From: Sympetrum striolatum
Lineage: Eukaryota > Arthropoda > Insecta > Odonata > Libellulidae
Direction: 5' to 3'
Assembly: GCA_947579665.1 (NCBI GenBank)
Contig: OX388352.1
Coordinates: forward strand, 38,171,824-38,235,823
DNA: 64,000 nucleotides
This document shows, piece after piece, positions 32,101-44,651 of this stretch. The notes below the pieces were generated by a model that was not told the origin of the DNA, ran no database searches, and saw only the letters and a program-made list of their open reading frames with translations. The position numbers and the translations under genes are program-made. The first letter of the stretch is position 1. Each line of letters opens with the position of its first letter.

Positions 32101-33440
32101 GAAGATATATCAAAAATTAAGTTTCGATTGAAATGCCTCGAGGATTGGAATACAAACAAGAGAAAAGAGAAAGAATATACATAGTTACTTTAAATAAATT
32201 TCTAAATCATCTTGAGAATATAGCCAACCTTCAATTTACCAATAAAAGCTTTTTCATTGGGTATGGCGGAGACATTTTTTGGAAGTGAGGAAAACAAATT
32301 AGGTGAAATATAATAATATAATTGCTGAAAACTTGAATATTTCAATTATTCATGAATGTGTGAGTTAGAGTTCTATACAAAATAGGGAATGGTGTTAAGG
32401 TAATTAATATTAATTATGCCATCGGATTAATCACTGAGATTCTCATGAGTCTCGCACATTCTTGTATGAAAGACCATCCCACTCCGATCAATTCATACTC
32501 CCACGATGAAGAAACAAGCCAGAAACCTAATTGTGTTGGATTTTCTAAACAACTAATATATCACTCAGAACACATTATAATTACAACTAAGGGTACATTA
32601 TAATTTGCTCCTCAATAATTATCCCAATGACATATTCACGTTTCTCCACTACCCAAAAATAATCTACTTCTATTTCCCCAAAAAATCAGACAAACCCCTA
32701 TAAAATATAACTTTTCCTCATTTAAAAATTACCCACACGCCTACAAATCCCAACCAACATTTGAGTTTCCTTTAATTATATAGAAGAGAATCAAACTTAA
32801 TGCAGTAAAGGCCTGATCCACATTCACTTTTATTTGATAGCATTTATCCTTATTTCTTAACCGTCAGGGAAACCAACCCAAAATATAAATCTTTTTCATT
32901 TCAAAACTATCTTAGCAAATACAAATCCGCAAATATACTTTAATTTCCTTAAACCTTCAAAATCCTATCGGTATTCGCGCGAGAATGCAACTTAATACAA
33001 TAATTTGAAATGCATGCAATAAAGGCCCGATCAAGAATTATTTCTAATTGCTGGCATTTCATCTTATTTCCGGCCCTATGAGACATCATTGTCCCGAGAA
33101 CAAACAAACCCCAAAGTCACACAGAATATCAAATCAATAATAACACCCCTGCCCACAAAATAAATTACACTGGTCAACGCCAAATCAAATAATTCTCTAC
33201 CAACAGTTATGATATAAGAGCCCAAAACACAATCCTTATATCTCCATAACTACACATGGATAAATCACATCAGCCCATATCAACATCGAGATTAATTAAA
33301 TGACTCAATCTTATTGATACTTGCAATTTTGCCTAATCCCTAACGAGCGTTCGCCCTTCGTGTCCTTCGCTCCCGGATTAGTTCAAGTTGGATTTCCTCT
33401 CCCCAAAGGCAATTCCGAAAAACTTCGTGCTATAAATAAT
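32100..33440. other. Unit 1, no recognised gene
   Basis: AT-rich and collinear with 51400-53260, except that unit 2 has 509 extra bases (about 52664-53172) where this unit jumps from AATCCCTA to ACGAGCG near 33342. Confidence 0.5.
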
Positions 33441-33446
33441 AAACTT

Positions 33447-33479
33447 TGTGCTATTTTCTTTTTATTTATTGCTCCCCTA
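33447..33479 (+). repeat. 33-bp templated insertion at a deletion junction
   Basis: This 33-bp stretch is identical to 33739-33771, 292 bp downstream. Unit 2 has only the downstream copy (about 54000-54031) and instead carries about 480 bp with a SINE here. It is therefore a short copy of nearby sequence placed at the deletion breakpoint. Confidence 0.75.
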
Positions 33480-34299
33480 CTACTATTCATCTCATATCTT
33501 GTCACTTCTCTCAAAGCTCACTACGAATCGCAGGACTCTTCACCACCACAAATTTGTGGTTTTTATTCTTCAAATCATTTCTTATTTTCTTATTTAAATA
33601 TCAAATCGTTGATATTAACTTTATTTGTGTAATTTCTAAGGCATTATATTTATTTATCGATGCCTACTCTAGCGATGCTCTACTGCTTAACCGACGTCAG
33701 GGGTTCAGTCTATCTTCGTTCTTACATATTCCTGAAGCTGTGCTATTTTCTTTTTATTTATTGCTCCCCTATATGGGCCATCTCTTCCGAATAGAACCTC
33801 TCCACTCTCAGTCGTGCCTTAAATGCCTTTTTAATATCGAGTTCCTTCTTATAGGGAAATGTCAAACACCCTTCTTCTAAACCATCTTAATCTTTTTCTA
33901 TTAAAACTTCGTATACTTTCTCCGAAATTGCCTTTAAGATATAGTATTATCAAAACAAGGTTGATTCCCCATTCCTACTTTCTCTGTTCTCTCTCCGGGT
34001 TCCATCGAGATTTTACCTACGTGTTAAACTATTCCTAAATATGGTGGCGAGAGACTGATTTCGAACTTTGTAACTCTGATCTCTTAAATCTCGCCCCTTT
34101 GTTTTTCTAATTATATCATTATTTAATCAGTTGATCATTATTACTATTGTTGATCGTTAACTGGAATTGGCTTTGTAATATTCGTAGATGAATTATTATT
34201 TTGAAAAAAATTATTTAATAACTAATACATAACAATTATTTATTCTGAAATATTGCAATACTTCTTGTGAAATTACTTTTACTCTATTTTCAAAATCAC

Positions 34300-35260
34300 G
34301 CCAGTATTTCTCCTCGCAGCCGATCCAAGTTCGCGATTGGCATTTGAACAACTAGGAACGATGAATTGGAGAAGCCTGTGAACCAGATTGTTCCAAGATA
34401 TCGCTTAGTGGTCATATAGCCGTGTGATAATAACTCCGATAGAAATACTCTCCATAGCAATCATTCTGCCTCGCTGCCGCAAGCCTGTGACGCATCCCAA
34501 GCGTTCGGCGAACCTCGATTGCTGCGAGAGGAGACGTGTCTGTCAGACGTAAAAGGCATAGTCGTAAAAAGCGAGAGCACGAATGCGCACAAACTCCCTC
34601 TGACCTTTTTTTCTCATGGCGGGAAAACCTATGCCGTTCCTAAATTCCCGCGCTTATCAGTGTGTCATTATCAGCGATTTGTTCGGTCTCGTACATGCCG
34701 ATAGCGTGTATCAATTATACGCTCGTCTCCGTTTAAGCTCCGTGGTTTGAAAGTCGCTTATCGTGCATCGAACATTTTCATAGAAATCCCCGGACTTCAG
34801 CGAAAGTTTCTCTTGAATATTAATTCTAAAGGAAATTAAAATCGTTACCAGGAACCATATTTGAATCGAAAGATTAAAGAATCATGTATCATGCTGAAAT
34901 GTTTTATATTTTAACACATCAATGATAATCACGATATAGGAATGACTAATTCGTAGAATAATAGTGAACAAAAAAAGGTGCAGTTACCGCTGCAAAAAAA
35001 ATAAAACATTCCATGGGTCCTATGTCTATAATCGGCTAGGGAAGGGGAAATGAGAGAAGCCAAAGGCGCGTAAGTATCTCTTGAGTAAACAGTTCGAAGA
35101 GGAAAGCACGCTCTCTTTCCGCTATCGTCCCTTCCGAGGAGTCGGCTCCCTCTCCGAGGAGGATCTTTACGAGTTCAAATGGCTTACGGTCAGAACGGCA
35201 CCCTTCCTTCGGTCATTGTTTTTTTATCTATTTTAACTTCCCTCTAGAAGACATTGCTAA
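34300..35260. other. Relatively GC-rich conserved block (also 54560-55500)
   Basis: This block has visibly more CpG than its surroundings and is well conserved in unit 2. TCAGTG followed by CGGTCTCG about 25 bp later (34659-34692) is reminiscent of an initiator plus downstream promoter element, but no transcript or reading frame supports it. It may be the 5' region of an unidentified transposon. Related diverged sequence occurs near 8.4-8.6 kb. Confidence 0.3.
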
Positions 35261-37560
35261 AATTTAAGGATTAGTTAGATGGTGAAGAAATGCTTCGTAT
35301 CTACCACAATGGTCCAATCGCCGAAGATAGAAAGCCTTTAATCTTCTTCTTACATTGGCTTTCCACAGCGGTACACATTTTCATATCCATATTATTTATG
35401 GTTACTTCTGTAGAACTTGTATTGAACGGATGTAAATAAGGTATAAATGTTCCAGGTTCATAAAAAGGGGAAAGATTCCTTTCTGCGCACTGGTACTCTC
35501 AATAATAATAAATAATAGTAATACTCTTTTACACTTAGGCATAGTCCAAAAATTAATTACTATAACGAGATATAGATTGGAAGAAGTGGAAAAAAGTATA
35601 ATAAAACTCGTATGAGGAGAAACAAAGGTTCGGACGTAGATGGTAAAAGCTATTTATATTGAGGTAATGCGTTAACCACGACGAAATTTGATTTAACATT
35701 CACAAAATAAATTGTTAAATATAACCCATTATAAATAAACTAGTAAACTCACCGGTCATGTATTACGACTCTTAATTTCAATTTTTTTAGTAAATATGCA
35801 ACATTTAAATATAATGACTTAATATGTAACTAATAAATACCCTTTTTTTTAATAAATACTAATCAGGATGGAATTTTAAACTAAGAACATTAGCGAGATT
35901 CCAAATCACATAAACACACCGCATTAAAATCTCTTCAATAAAATCGAGTTTGCGTTAAAATTCTCAAAATTCTTCTCCTTCCTTGACGTAATATCTCTTC
36001 GTTATCTAGCTCATTACCAACGAACGTAAAAACGTCCTTTCGTAAACCGGTTTGTTAAAGAAAAACTCCAAAATCGCCGTAATTTTGATTTTACTATTTA
36101 AACATCATAGTTTACATTCGCTGAAATCTCAGTAAATTACCTCCTCTTCGAAAATTCTGACATTATTTCCTACTATTAATTCGGTATGGACTAAAAATCC
36201 TCGTGTATTCTTGTGGGAAAATGAATGCATCGGATTCAACAATCACGTTGGTCATCAGGGGGACAGGTTGTCTACTACGGCGAAAGTTGACAAAATTGTC
36301 GTATGTTTAATCATAGTTCATGTAATTTCGATTCAAAAAGTGTATTTTTTAAATGAAATGATCCTTAAGATCAAAAAGATTCTTTATTTAATTTAAAATC
36401 GTTTGGTCCTTTTTTGACTTCGCAGGACCACTATTTCCAATTCAATTCTGTAAAAGTAACAAAGCCTGCAAGGTACAAAAAAGAACACTGCGTGTATTCG
36501 TTATGGACACGTATTATGGAGTCCTGGGTTCGAATCCGAGTCTTTATAGTTATATTGATAGTTTTTATGTATACTAGCGGAAGGGCCCGTTGAAATTCAA
36601 CGGGAACAGTAAGCAAACATAAATGAAGTTATCCTCTCCAAAGACTTTAGCAGCTAATGGTGGAAGGGTAGAGGACCCTTCTAGCCTTTAGATTTAGACT
36701 TTATGGTTTGTATATTGGTACGCAGTAAAGTTTTTATCTATGATAATGGATTGAGAACGAAATTTATAATATTTGGATAGTAAATAAGTAGACATATACT
36801 TGTAGGTATTTCATTTGTATGCATTTAATATTATTAATTATACAGTAAATATGGCTCTTGTACTATTGTAGAAAGCCAAGAAGCTTTACAGGTCCAAATT
36901 AGTCAGAAGCAAACCATTACTGACACATTCCAACACTACATGCTTTTCATTTCTCCCATTCTAACTAACCGTACATTACTAATGAGACAATATTTAAATC
37001 CAATGGAGTTTAAATCTCCTGTGCGCGAACCTAGGGTCATTTTGGAAAATCTCTAACGCTTATATCTGCCTTGGAAACAGGGAGTAGTGCTATGCTTTTT
37101 AGTCGAAATTCATTACAGGATAAATGCTTTGGATTAAGTGAGCTATGAAGTGAAATATTACTAAACTATACTGGTCGTGATGCAAATGATTCATATTGTT
37201 CGCAATTCTATTATTTCTAAAGAATGTCTTTAAAGTTATTGGTTTACATAGATATTCTCACAACACTATATTAGTTGTTTAATTTTAAGTGATATGGCGT
37301 CAGACAGGGTTAATAACATACTAATATGTATGTTACTAACACTGTCAAATTCGTCTATGTTGACGTAGAAATTGATTTATACTTATACTTTTTCATTAAT
37401 AAATGCAAAAATCAAATAAATAATTTTAATAAACTTTATCAATTCATATCACTTCCAATTTATAACTTATTATAACAATTATAAAGTAACTGAAGGATAA
37501 AAATTACTTCACAGCAACGAACGTAAGTGCTATGATTTACAAACAAGTACTTTACATTAA
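35260..37560. repeat. Unit 1 right-middle part with a perfect hairpin at 36586-36604
   Basis: CCCGTTGAA-A-TTCAACGGG (36586-36604) is a perfect 9-bp inverted repeat. In unit 2 (56850-56868) it is CCCGTTG-TAATT-CAACGGG, with a shorter stem. It follows ATACTAGCGGAAGG, which looks like a repeat terminus. A B-box-like GGGTTCGAATCCGAG at about 36528 (degraded in unit 2) has no tRNA fold around it. The remainder holds nothing recognisable. Confidence 0.45.
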
Positions 37561-37922
37561 TATTTTGGTTAATCTCAATTTCTTTAATATTTTACTTCAT
37601 TTTAATAAATCTGAAAGAAAATAAGGTCCTTATTATGGCGAGATTAAAACTAAAATATTTCTTCTTCAATCTAACCTGTCGTCAATGGCATTAATAAAAA
37701 ACGTGAATTATGTGTAGGCAGAAAGATTTAGAGAGGAAAAATTGGGAAGGAGTGGTCAATCCTGCACTAATCTAAAGAGAGCTAAATTATGTAATAGAAA
37801 GCTCAGTGTAGTAGATCGGTTCCCGGCGAATTCCACCTGGCGAGGTGCAACAGAACATTCTTTCTTTCACAATCCTTGAAAGTAATTAATATGAGAATTT
37901 TTCATTAATTCTACATATCGGC

Positions 37923-38054
37923 AAAAGTTGGTCGTAGTCGCCCCTACACAAATAGGTACGCTTTTCAGGGCGTACTTCAGTTCGGGTAGACTTAATTCTT
38001 ACGAAATCTTGGGTGCTACAATCACGATAGGACGCAAGAGGACTCGGACCAACC
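37923..38054 (-). ncRNA. Structured ncRNA family, copy at 38.0 kb (unit 1)
   Basis: The predicted minus-strand RNA is about 130 nt, from 38054 to a T4 tract at 37926-37923. The terminal helix is GTTGGTC (38053-38047) with GACCAAC (37933-37927). ATCGTGA-GTAG, CTAC-CCGAACTG and the perfect GTACGC/GCGTAC hairpin are retained. It differs from the 24.6-kb copy mainly in the loop between the two strands of helix 2, where little conservation is expected. Confidence 0.55.
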
Positions 38055-38078
38055 CGATGATGAAGGTGCTAGGTCAAG

Positions 38079-38119
38079 TATTTATACCTTCAGAGATTAG
38101 ACACCTCAAGTCGCGAGGA
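38079..38119 (-). promoter_or_regulatory. PSE-like plus TATA promoter, 38.0-kb copy
   Basis: Minus strand: TATAAATA at 38086-38079 and TCCTCGCGA at 38119-38111, 33 bp apart, identical in layout to the 24.6-kb copy. Confidence 0.55.
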
Positions 38120-40059
38120 ATAATATTTGTTACAGTAAATAAACGGAGCGATTCGCAAATATAATCACTATATGGATCTATTTAATCATTAAAATGCATT
38201 CTGCTCCAAACCATCATGACTATCATCAGCTGAAGACCTCTCTCATTTTTAGGTAGGCACAACTCCGCGACATTTGAATCCTCACTGCATCAAGCATTAG
38301 AACAAAGCTCTTACCGCCATATTATTCCACACTCCTATTCGAAGACTCGCACTTTCCAAGGCATTTTGGTTACTAGCCTTAGGCTATAGTTCTCGAAAAA
38401 CCACGAAACGTTCGCGAATTTTATTATCATCATTCACAGGGACCACAATTTTGTCGCCGGTTTCCCTAACTCAAAAACTCTGTAAAAGAATTCTTTTTCA
38501 AATCCACTTGAGTCGATGTAAAGAAGTGTGACTGTACCATCCCACTTAAAGAAGCTATTGAAGGTGAGAAGATATCATTAATTCTCAATTTTAACAAAAC
38601 GTTGGTCAATCCAGGCATCGAACCCAGAATAATATTTGAAGATATTGGTACTTTTTAATGAATACGCAAGACTACTAGCGATCATTAGAATGCCAATTCT
38701 CTACGTAGTCCGCTATTGCCTTCAAAATAAATCCCGAGAAAGAGTCCTGTGGGAAAATTTGGGATTTTGGTGCCTTCTTTGATCAAACCAATGATATATA
38801 ACCTTTATAATTTCAATTTCTCACTGGAAGCCTCCTATATAAAAGTAATTCAATGCCTGCGGGAGGTTTTTGGAAGGGTTGTCCTCCCTCCTTTGTGAGA
38901 ATGCCAGGCAATCCTTTGTAATTTAGTATTTCCCCCTCCACCGCTGCCACCAGGCCTGATGGCCTAATCGCAGCGTTATATGAAATAAATAAATAAATAT
39001 GGGTAAAAGCTGTGAAAATCAATATCACTTGTGATTTTAGCCTGTTGCTATACATAAGTTAACTCACTATCGTTAATTCGTTCCCTTATTTGTGGTTTTG
39101 TAGATGGATTTAGAGAAAGAAGAATTCAAGTCATCATATGATGAATAATAATAAATAAATAATAGTTAATCCTGTCAAAATCAGCTTCCTTGACCCACTC
39201 GAAATGAGTTCCTTCATATTACAATTTATGACGTAAAAATACTTTGTGTATTGGGTAATACCAGAATAAAATATAAAGAACGTAGAGACGATGATATGAT
39301 TTCTTGGGATGTTGTCTATTTACCCTTCATTTCATAATAATTTTATCCTGCAAGTGCGGGAAAATGATTTTTTAATTGAATAAATGCTATTGTGTGGTGA
39401 GTCTTGGTATGTAATCTGAATGTTAAATAAAATTATACGGCTGAATCATTGATGATTAAAATAAGATTAAAAATAAGAAAATGCCACGGCTATACCAAGC
39501 TACATAGTATTATCAAATATTTAGTTAATGATTATAATAAATACCCTATAATATTATATAAATATAATAGTAGCTGTTTATAAGTATAATATAAATTAAT
39601 AACGAATTAATTAAGCTCACGCTCCTGAAGCTCCCCTATGCTGACTGTACAATCGGCTGACCTTAATGTCCGCAGCCGCGAGATGGCAGCTTTGAAGCTC
39701 GCCCTTTGAAATCGTAATCTCATATGGAGTAAACGGAAAGTACAGCACGATTATGATACTTTTTTCCTCTTTTTCTTTGCGGTAGTAGTATATACCAAAG
39801 ATGGAATTCAGAGTAAGTGATTAATCCATTTATAAGTACTTAAAACAATTGAATAAAATGGGAAAATTAGTAAATCCGAAGAATAAGTGCAGGTTGCCTT
39901 CAGGGAACACCTCAAGTAACTTCGTCGCAGTGAAAGCATTATTCGTAGATCAGCGAAGTTCAATGCATTCTGCTTGGATACACATAAAATAATTGATCCT
40001 TAATAAATTACCAACGTTACATCTACTTTCAACTAGGTCTTGAAAACTAGAATCACAGG

Positions 40060-40199
40060 ATGTATGTACATGGGTGGTCTGAAAAGTTTCCGACATTTCA
40101 ACATTTCTTGACATGTTTTCTGAAAATTTCTGAAAATTTTCTGAAGATGTCTGAAAAATCTTGGGTCGGAAACTTTTCCCACCACCCTCGTATATACAT
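40060..40199. mobile_element. Small MITE with ~36-bp terminal inverted repeats
   Basis: The left arm GGGTGGTCTGAAAAGTTTCC (from 40072) pairs with the inverted right arm GGGTGGTGGGAAAAGTTTCC (ending 40187). The complementarity extends outward through ATGTAT. The interior is a run of TTTCTGAAAA repeats. The frames called across it are artefacts of the palindrome. Confidence 0.7.
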
Positions 40200-40315
40200 T
40201 TCCTGAGAAAAATCGAAGTTCCCAGAAATAATCTCCAGGAAATGAGCAAACGGTCAAATATTGTTGAAACAAACATAAATCCAAAAGTATTAAATTTTAA
40301 TGACTGGCGTGGACT

Positions 40316-40785
40316 TCATTTTATCTTGGGGAGGCTGAAATGTGAAGTTAGGTTATACAATATACAAACATAAAGGATAGAGTGGTATAAAAAATTTATT
40401 GACCAAACATTAAGTTTTAGACAGTTTCGTAATTTTCCTTTTCGATGCACTTTCTTTAAATTTATAAACTTTGCAAGCTTTCTAATCCTCATAGTTACAT
40501 AATATTTTATTATATATGCTATGATTTCACTTCCGTCCATGGGAAAGTTATCTATTCATCACCTTCAAGTAACTCTGTAATTATGCACTCAAGCACATCA
40601 TTTGACTCACAGTGCTTTACAAATTGTTCCTCCAGTTTGAGGATGAAAGTATGAAGATTTAAATTAGGATGAACCAAAGCCCCCATACTTTTCAGATTTG
40701 TTAACTTTGCTACTGGATGGCAAGAGAGTGACCCGGATGCTGCCTGGCAAATAGCATACTTGCTGTGTTTCTTTATCTGGTGCAA
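40316..40785 (-). pseudogene. P-element-like transposase C-terminal fragment
   Basis: Minus strand. The first frame (40785-40552) contains VAKLTNLKSMGALVHPN, then LKLEEQFVKHCESNDVLECI and ends LLEGDE-stop. The overlapping next frame (40540-40316) continues IIAYIIKYYVTMRIRKLAKFI and VHRKGKLRN. This layout (LT-nnK-x-G-x-L-x-x-P, then a KYY-RIRKL segment) is that of the C-terminus of P/THAP9-type transposases. A frameshift separates the parts and the catalytic region is missing. Confidence 0.6.
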
Positions 40786-42087
40786 TACAATGATGGCAAG
40801 GCATTTTAAAGATTAAGGATACCTTAAGAATATCTTAAAATATATCGACAGTCTTCAAGCGCAGTAACGACAATGGAGATCTCCAACTCACACTACGTGG
40901 TCGCACTTTCCAACTAACATCAACGTTACCGTAGAAAGGGGTGACACACGCCTTCACTGCTCCACAAATTGTAAATTTTTAGTACAATAAATTATGTAGT
41001 ACTAAAATTTCACGAAGTAGCTATTTTCTCCCGCCCTTTAGAATTAAGATTGTCTTGACATATCGCCAGCAAATCCGTCTTGCTTCTTGCAACATTGACA
41101 GTACAATTGTCATTGGAAACTAAATTGAAAATCGTGCATTCTCGAGACAAGTCTACCAAACCTCAGTCAGTTAAACTCTCTCAGTAACACTCAGCAAGAT
41201 GGGAAACATTTGATGATAATTAGAGGCCAAACAGTGCTTCTTCGTGAAAAAGAGATTAAATTAGTGTAAGTGCTGTTAAACTTTTTATGAGTATTCGTAA
41301 TATCCAAATATTAGTACAAACGTATTTGAACAGTAAAAAGTAAATGTTCAGTTCAGCTTTGAAAAAATTCCAAAAATTGTTTGGGTTCGGAGATTCATTA
41401 GTAGAAACAAAACAATGACTCTAAGGCTTGAAAAAAAATTTAAAAGGGTTCGAGTGACAGTGAGTAGAAGTTTTCTACAATAATTTTTCATCCTTTTTGT
41501 TTTTGGAGGAAAAAAATTAAAAAATGTAAAAAAATTATTTTTCTTTTGAAAATTTATAAATAAAGTGGAAAAACGTTATAATGAGTCAATAACTTCTTAT
41601 CTCAGTACCTATTAAACAAAGAATAAATATAATAATAATTTAAAGATTTTAAAATATATTAATGGTCTTAATATTAGTCATACAGTTAATTTTATAGGCG
41701 ATATTTAGGAAACATATTTAGTGGCCGATGTCACCCCATCGGTTGGGGTGCCTGAGGCAGCTATTCTTTATGTTTTAAATAAATTCTGTTGTTTAAGAAA
41801 ATGTTTTAGATACTATTTGCATGAATAAGAATTACCTTCATGTAATTTAAATTTTCTGAGCATAGAGAATGTAATTGAATACAGAAATATTAAAAAAAAA
41901 TCTGAAAAACGGCCAAAGTCACCCCATTCTACGGTACGGTTCGTCGCCTTTCATCGATTTACGGAGAATGTTTTTACGGCGACAAAGTTACCTGTGTTTT
42001 GCACATAAGGCAAGCACCTATCCTTCGGATTTGCTAATTATTCCGTCTTATACAAATGTTTTGTATTCAATTTAAAAGTACCTATTG

Positions 42088-42287
42088 ATGCTCAGGAACT
42101 TTTCTTGGGTTCTCAACCGGGTCAATGTGTTGGATAGCTACGACGTTTCGACAGCAACTACTGCTGCCATTTTCAAGGAGGAGTTCAATTTATCCTTGAA
42201 AATGGCAGCAGTGGTTGCTGTCGAAACGTCGGAGCTATCCAATGCATTGACCCGGTTGAAAACCCAAAAAAAGTTCCTGAACAGCAT
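42088..42287. repeat. Large fold-back with ~92-bp arms and degenerate hammerhead-like core
   Basis: The arms at 42088-42179 and 42193-42287 are inverted complements with about ten differences, around a 13-bp loop. Each arm contains TGGCAGCAGT, then TTGCTGTCGAAACGTCG. Written as RNA, CUUGAAAAU, a GGCAGCA/UUGCUGUC stem, then GAAACGUC parallels the hammerhead-like motifs elsewhere in the window but with a damaged core. Two reversed copies of one Penelope-like end would produce this structure. Confidence 0.65.
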
Positions 42288-42594
42288 ACACCGGGAAAGC
42301 ATAAGATCTTTCTACCTATTGATGGATAAAACAATTACTATTATTTCTATCTTTGGTAAATGTTACTCTTTATTACAAATGTATCATATTCGTGCTTTTT
42401 CACCGTTTACTCCATATAAGATTAGGGTTTCAAAGGGCGAACTTCAGTGCTGCCATCTCGCGGTTGCCATCTCGCGGATGCGGACATTAAGGGAGCCAAA
42501 AAATTTCAGCAGTTTCCAGTCCTCTCCGGCGCAAGCATCACTTTCTTTGTACCACGAACAAATTATTATCTACTAAATCTCCCAATTACATTCA

Positions 42595-43606
42595 CTCTTT
42601 ATTTTTGTCTTTGGATTGCATTCATGACCGCAATACAAGAGGTCGCAAACAACTATTGATTCCTCAACATAGAACCGAGATCTTTCACAATTCATTTACA
42701 GTTACAGCTATCAACCTCTGGAACGCACTTCCCCAAGTAATACAAAACTCATCCACCATTTTTACCTTTAAGCGTAAATGTCACAATCATCTCATAACTA
42801 TCCAAAGTAGAAGTTAAATGCACCTAAATTCACAACTCCATCACCCCAACCTTGTTACACAATTGTTTGGTTCTGATCCGCTGCCTCATGTCATGAATAT
42901 ATGTACAATATTAACGATTAGCTAACTTAGATTTTGTTTTAGAATTTTCAAAATTGCAAGCAGCAAATGTTTCAATCCTTTTGATTTCCGCACATCTTTT
43001 TATTTTTTTATTTAATTTATTATATTTTTTGTTTATTTTCTCTTTTTGTCTTTTAACACTTTCCTATAAACTATGTTTTTGATTATTTTCAGTGTACTAG
43101 ACCTTTTAATGTTTCGTTTGTATGTTTTTCTCAATGTAATTTCATTTTCTTCATTTCTTTGAGATTTATCTCCCATTATTCAACGTTTATTTTAATTAAT
43201 CTATAATTAATGTCAGTTTAGTGAAGTTGATTTATTTTATCTGATTGTTTGTAATGCATTTATGTTTTTTCTCCTTTCTTTTTGTACAATTTTTATATTT
43301 TCACTGCCTGTCTATCATAACCCTTTTCTTTCTCCTTCATCAAAATATAATTTTCTATTGTAGATTTCGCAGGTTTTTCACACTCCCCTTCCTGTGAGTG
43401 TTTTCCTGCAGTGGAAATTTTTTTCCTGAGCCCTCAGCTTAGGTTTTTTAAAAATCCACATACTAGTTTTCTTCGTGTACTTTTGCAAACTATCTCTTTC
43501 CTTCTGTTTCGCATAAGACGATGGGTTAGGTGTAAGAAGAGACTTTCTAGTCTCAATCTCGCCCGAATAAAGTCCATTTATTATTATTATTATTATTATT
43601 ATACAT
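42595..43606 (+). pseudogene. LINE 3' end with C-terminal ORF2 tail
   Basis: A frame near 42660-42815 ends RTEIFHNSFTVTAINLWNALP and FKRKCHNHLI, the typical C-terminus of CR1/Jockey-group LINE proteins. About 700 bp of T-rich 3' untranslated region follows, then the hairpin GAGACTTTCTAGTCTC, AATAAAG and an ATT microsatellite ending at about 43606. It gives the host context of the hairpins at 11.7 and 20.2 kb. RT domain and 5' end are absent. Confidence 0.75.
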
Positions 43607-44651
43607 TCTAAGTTCGTGATCAATCAGATCACTCTCTCCCTCAAGAGTATATTGGAAAGCCTTTCGTAGGTATATCGAATCAGCGATAGTTTCGTAATAT
43701 ATCCCGAGCTATAGAAATTCTCCAGTACTTTAAATAAAAGCTTTCGTACTCAACACAAAAATAAAAGCTATCAACTAAAATAATGAATTTTAATCAGAGG
43801 GAATCGGGAACCGTATTTAAGTCCAAAATTCATAAAACATGAAATGTAAAAACCACTAATGCGTAAAATAATAATTTAAGTCAAAGAAAGGAGCTGTTAT
43901 TGCCAAGTTCCGTGGTTGACCTCCGCATATCGGACACCTTACGAGTGAAGTCGAGAGTGAAAGAAAATGGCTTGCGAAATAAAATCACAAAGGGAAACTC
44001 TAACGTTTGTCCAGAGGTTTTGTTAAAACTTTGAGTGGTGATGCAGGAAGTGAAGTAACGAAATATTCCATGGGCCTTTGGACAAATGGACCTAAGTTTT
44101 CATTGTGATTATCTTTAAATATTAAAAATCTGAGGTAACCCTGAATTTACATACCCGCGCTAGCCAAATCTCTAGGAAATAACTCGCTATTTTGGAGTAA
44201 TTCTCTTATTATATTTTCATTATATTTTGTTTTATTCTTCCTCTTACTCTCAGATACACTTAAGGGCAATATTTCTATTCTTGCACCCGATATTCGATCA
44301 AATAATGTCATATCAACCAAATTAATTTCGATGACGGAGTTCCTCACTGAAAGTAATATGATGAATGGTGGTTCGTAACATAGCTTTCAGGAAACCTTCG
44401 GTATTCTTCGGTACTAATTACATTAGTTGTCTTCCTAAACATGATAATAGTCGCGCAAAATAGCATTCGCAAGCGCTTTGTTTCAATATCCCCGGAAAAA
44501 AGTGAGTCTCCCCTGTCAGCCAAAACCATCCCTGTCAGCCAAAACCATCCTCCGGTTTTTATCAACTCACGCTCAAAGTGTCGGGAGTAGGGGCAAGAAG
44601 AGCGGACTCAAGCGTCTGCCGAATCTACTAATCTTTGCATCATCTTTATGC

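Larger units (their letters stand above)
26575..39616. repeat. Tandem duplication, unit 1 (~13.0 kb)
   Basis: It begins ATCAGATCACTCTCTCCCTC and matches unit 2 (43622-59981) nearly collinearly. Shared parts in order are the 28.3-29.4 kb region with the hammerhead-like motif, a 5'-truncated LINE RT, the 34.3-35.3 kb moderately GC-rich block, the 36.6-kb hairpin, an ncRNA-family copy and the AAAT tail. Unit 1 lacks about 509 bp and about 480 bp present in unit 2. No cellular gene was recognised in it. Confidence 0.9.
39617..43621. other. 4.0-kb spacer between tandem units, made of transposon remains
   Basis: This has no counterpart next to the other units. It contains an inverted pair (39640-39770 and, reversed, 42380-42500; shared GATGGCAGC, TTCGCCCTTTGAAA and ATATGGAGTAAACGG blocks), a MITE, a P-like transposase fragment, a fold-back and a LINE 3' end. 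About 40800-42080 holds nothing recognisable. Clean target duplications for the whole block were not found. Confidence 0.6.

Noticed and set aside
34659..34692. Initiator plus downstream promoter element
   Set aside because: The spacing is off by about one base from the consensus and no transcript follows, so it is mentioned only as a possibility in the GC-richer block.
36528..36545. B box or tRNA at GGGTTCGAATCCGAG
   Set aside because: No cloverleaf can be formed around it, and the motif is already degraded in unit 2.
39950..40284. Overlapping minus-strand frames of 108 and 83 codons
   Set aside because: They lie across the MITE palindrome and its TTTCTGAAAA repeats and have no protein similarity.
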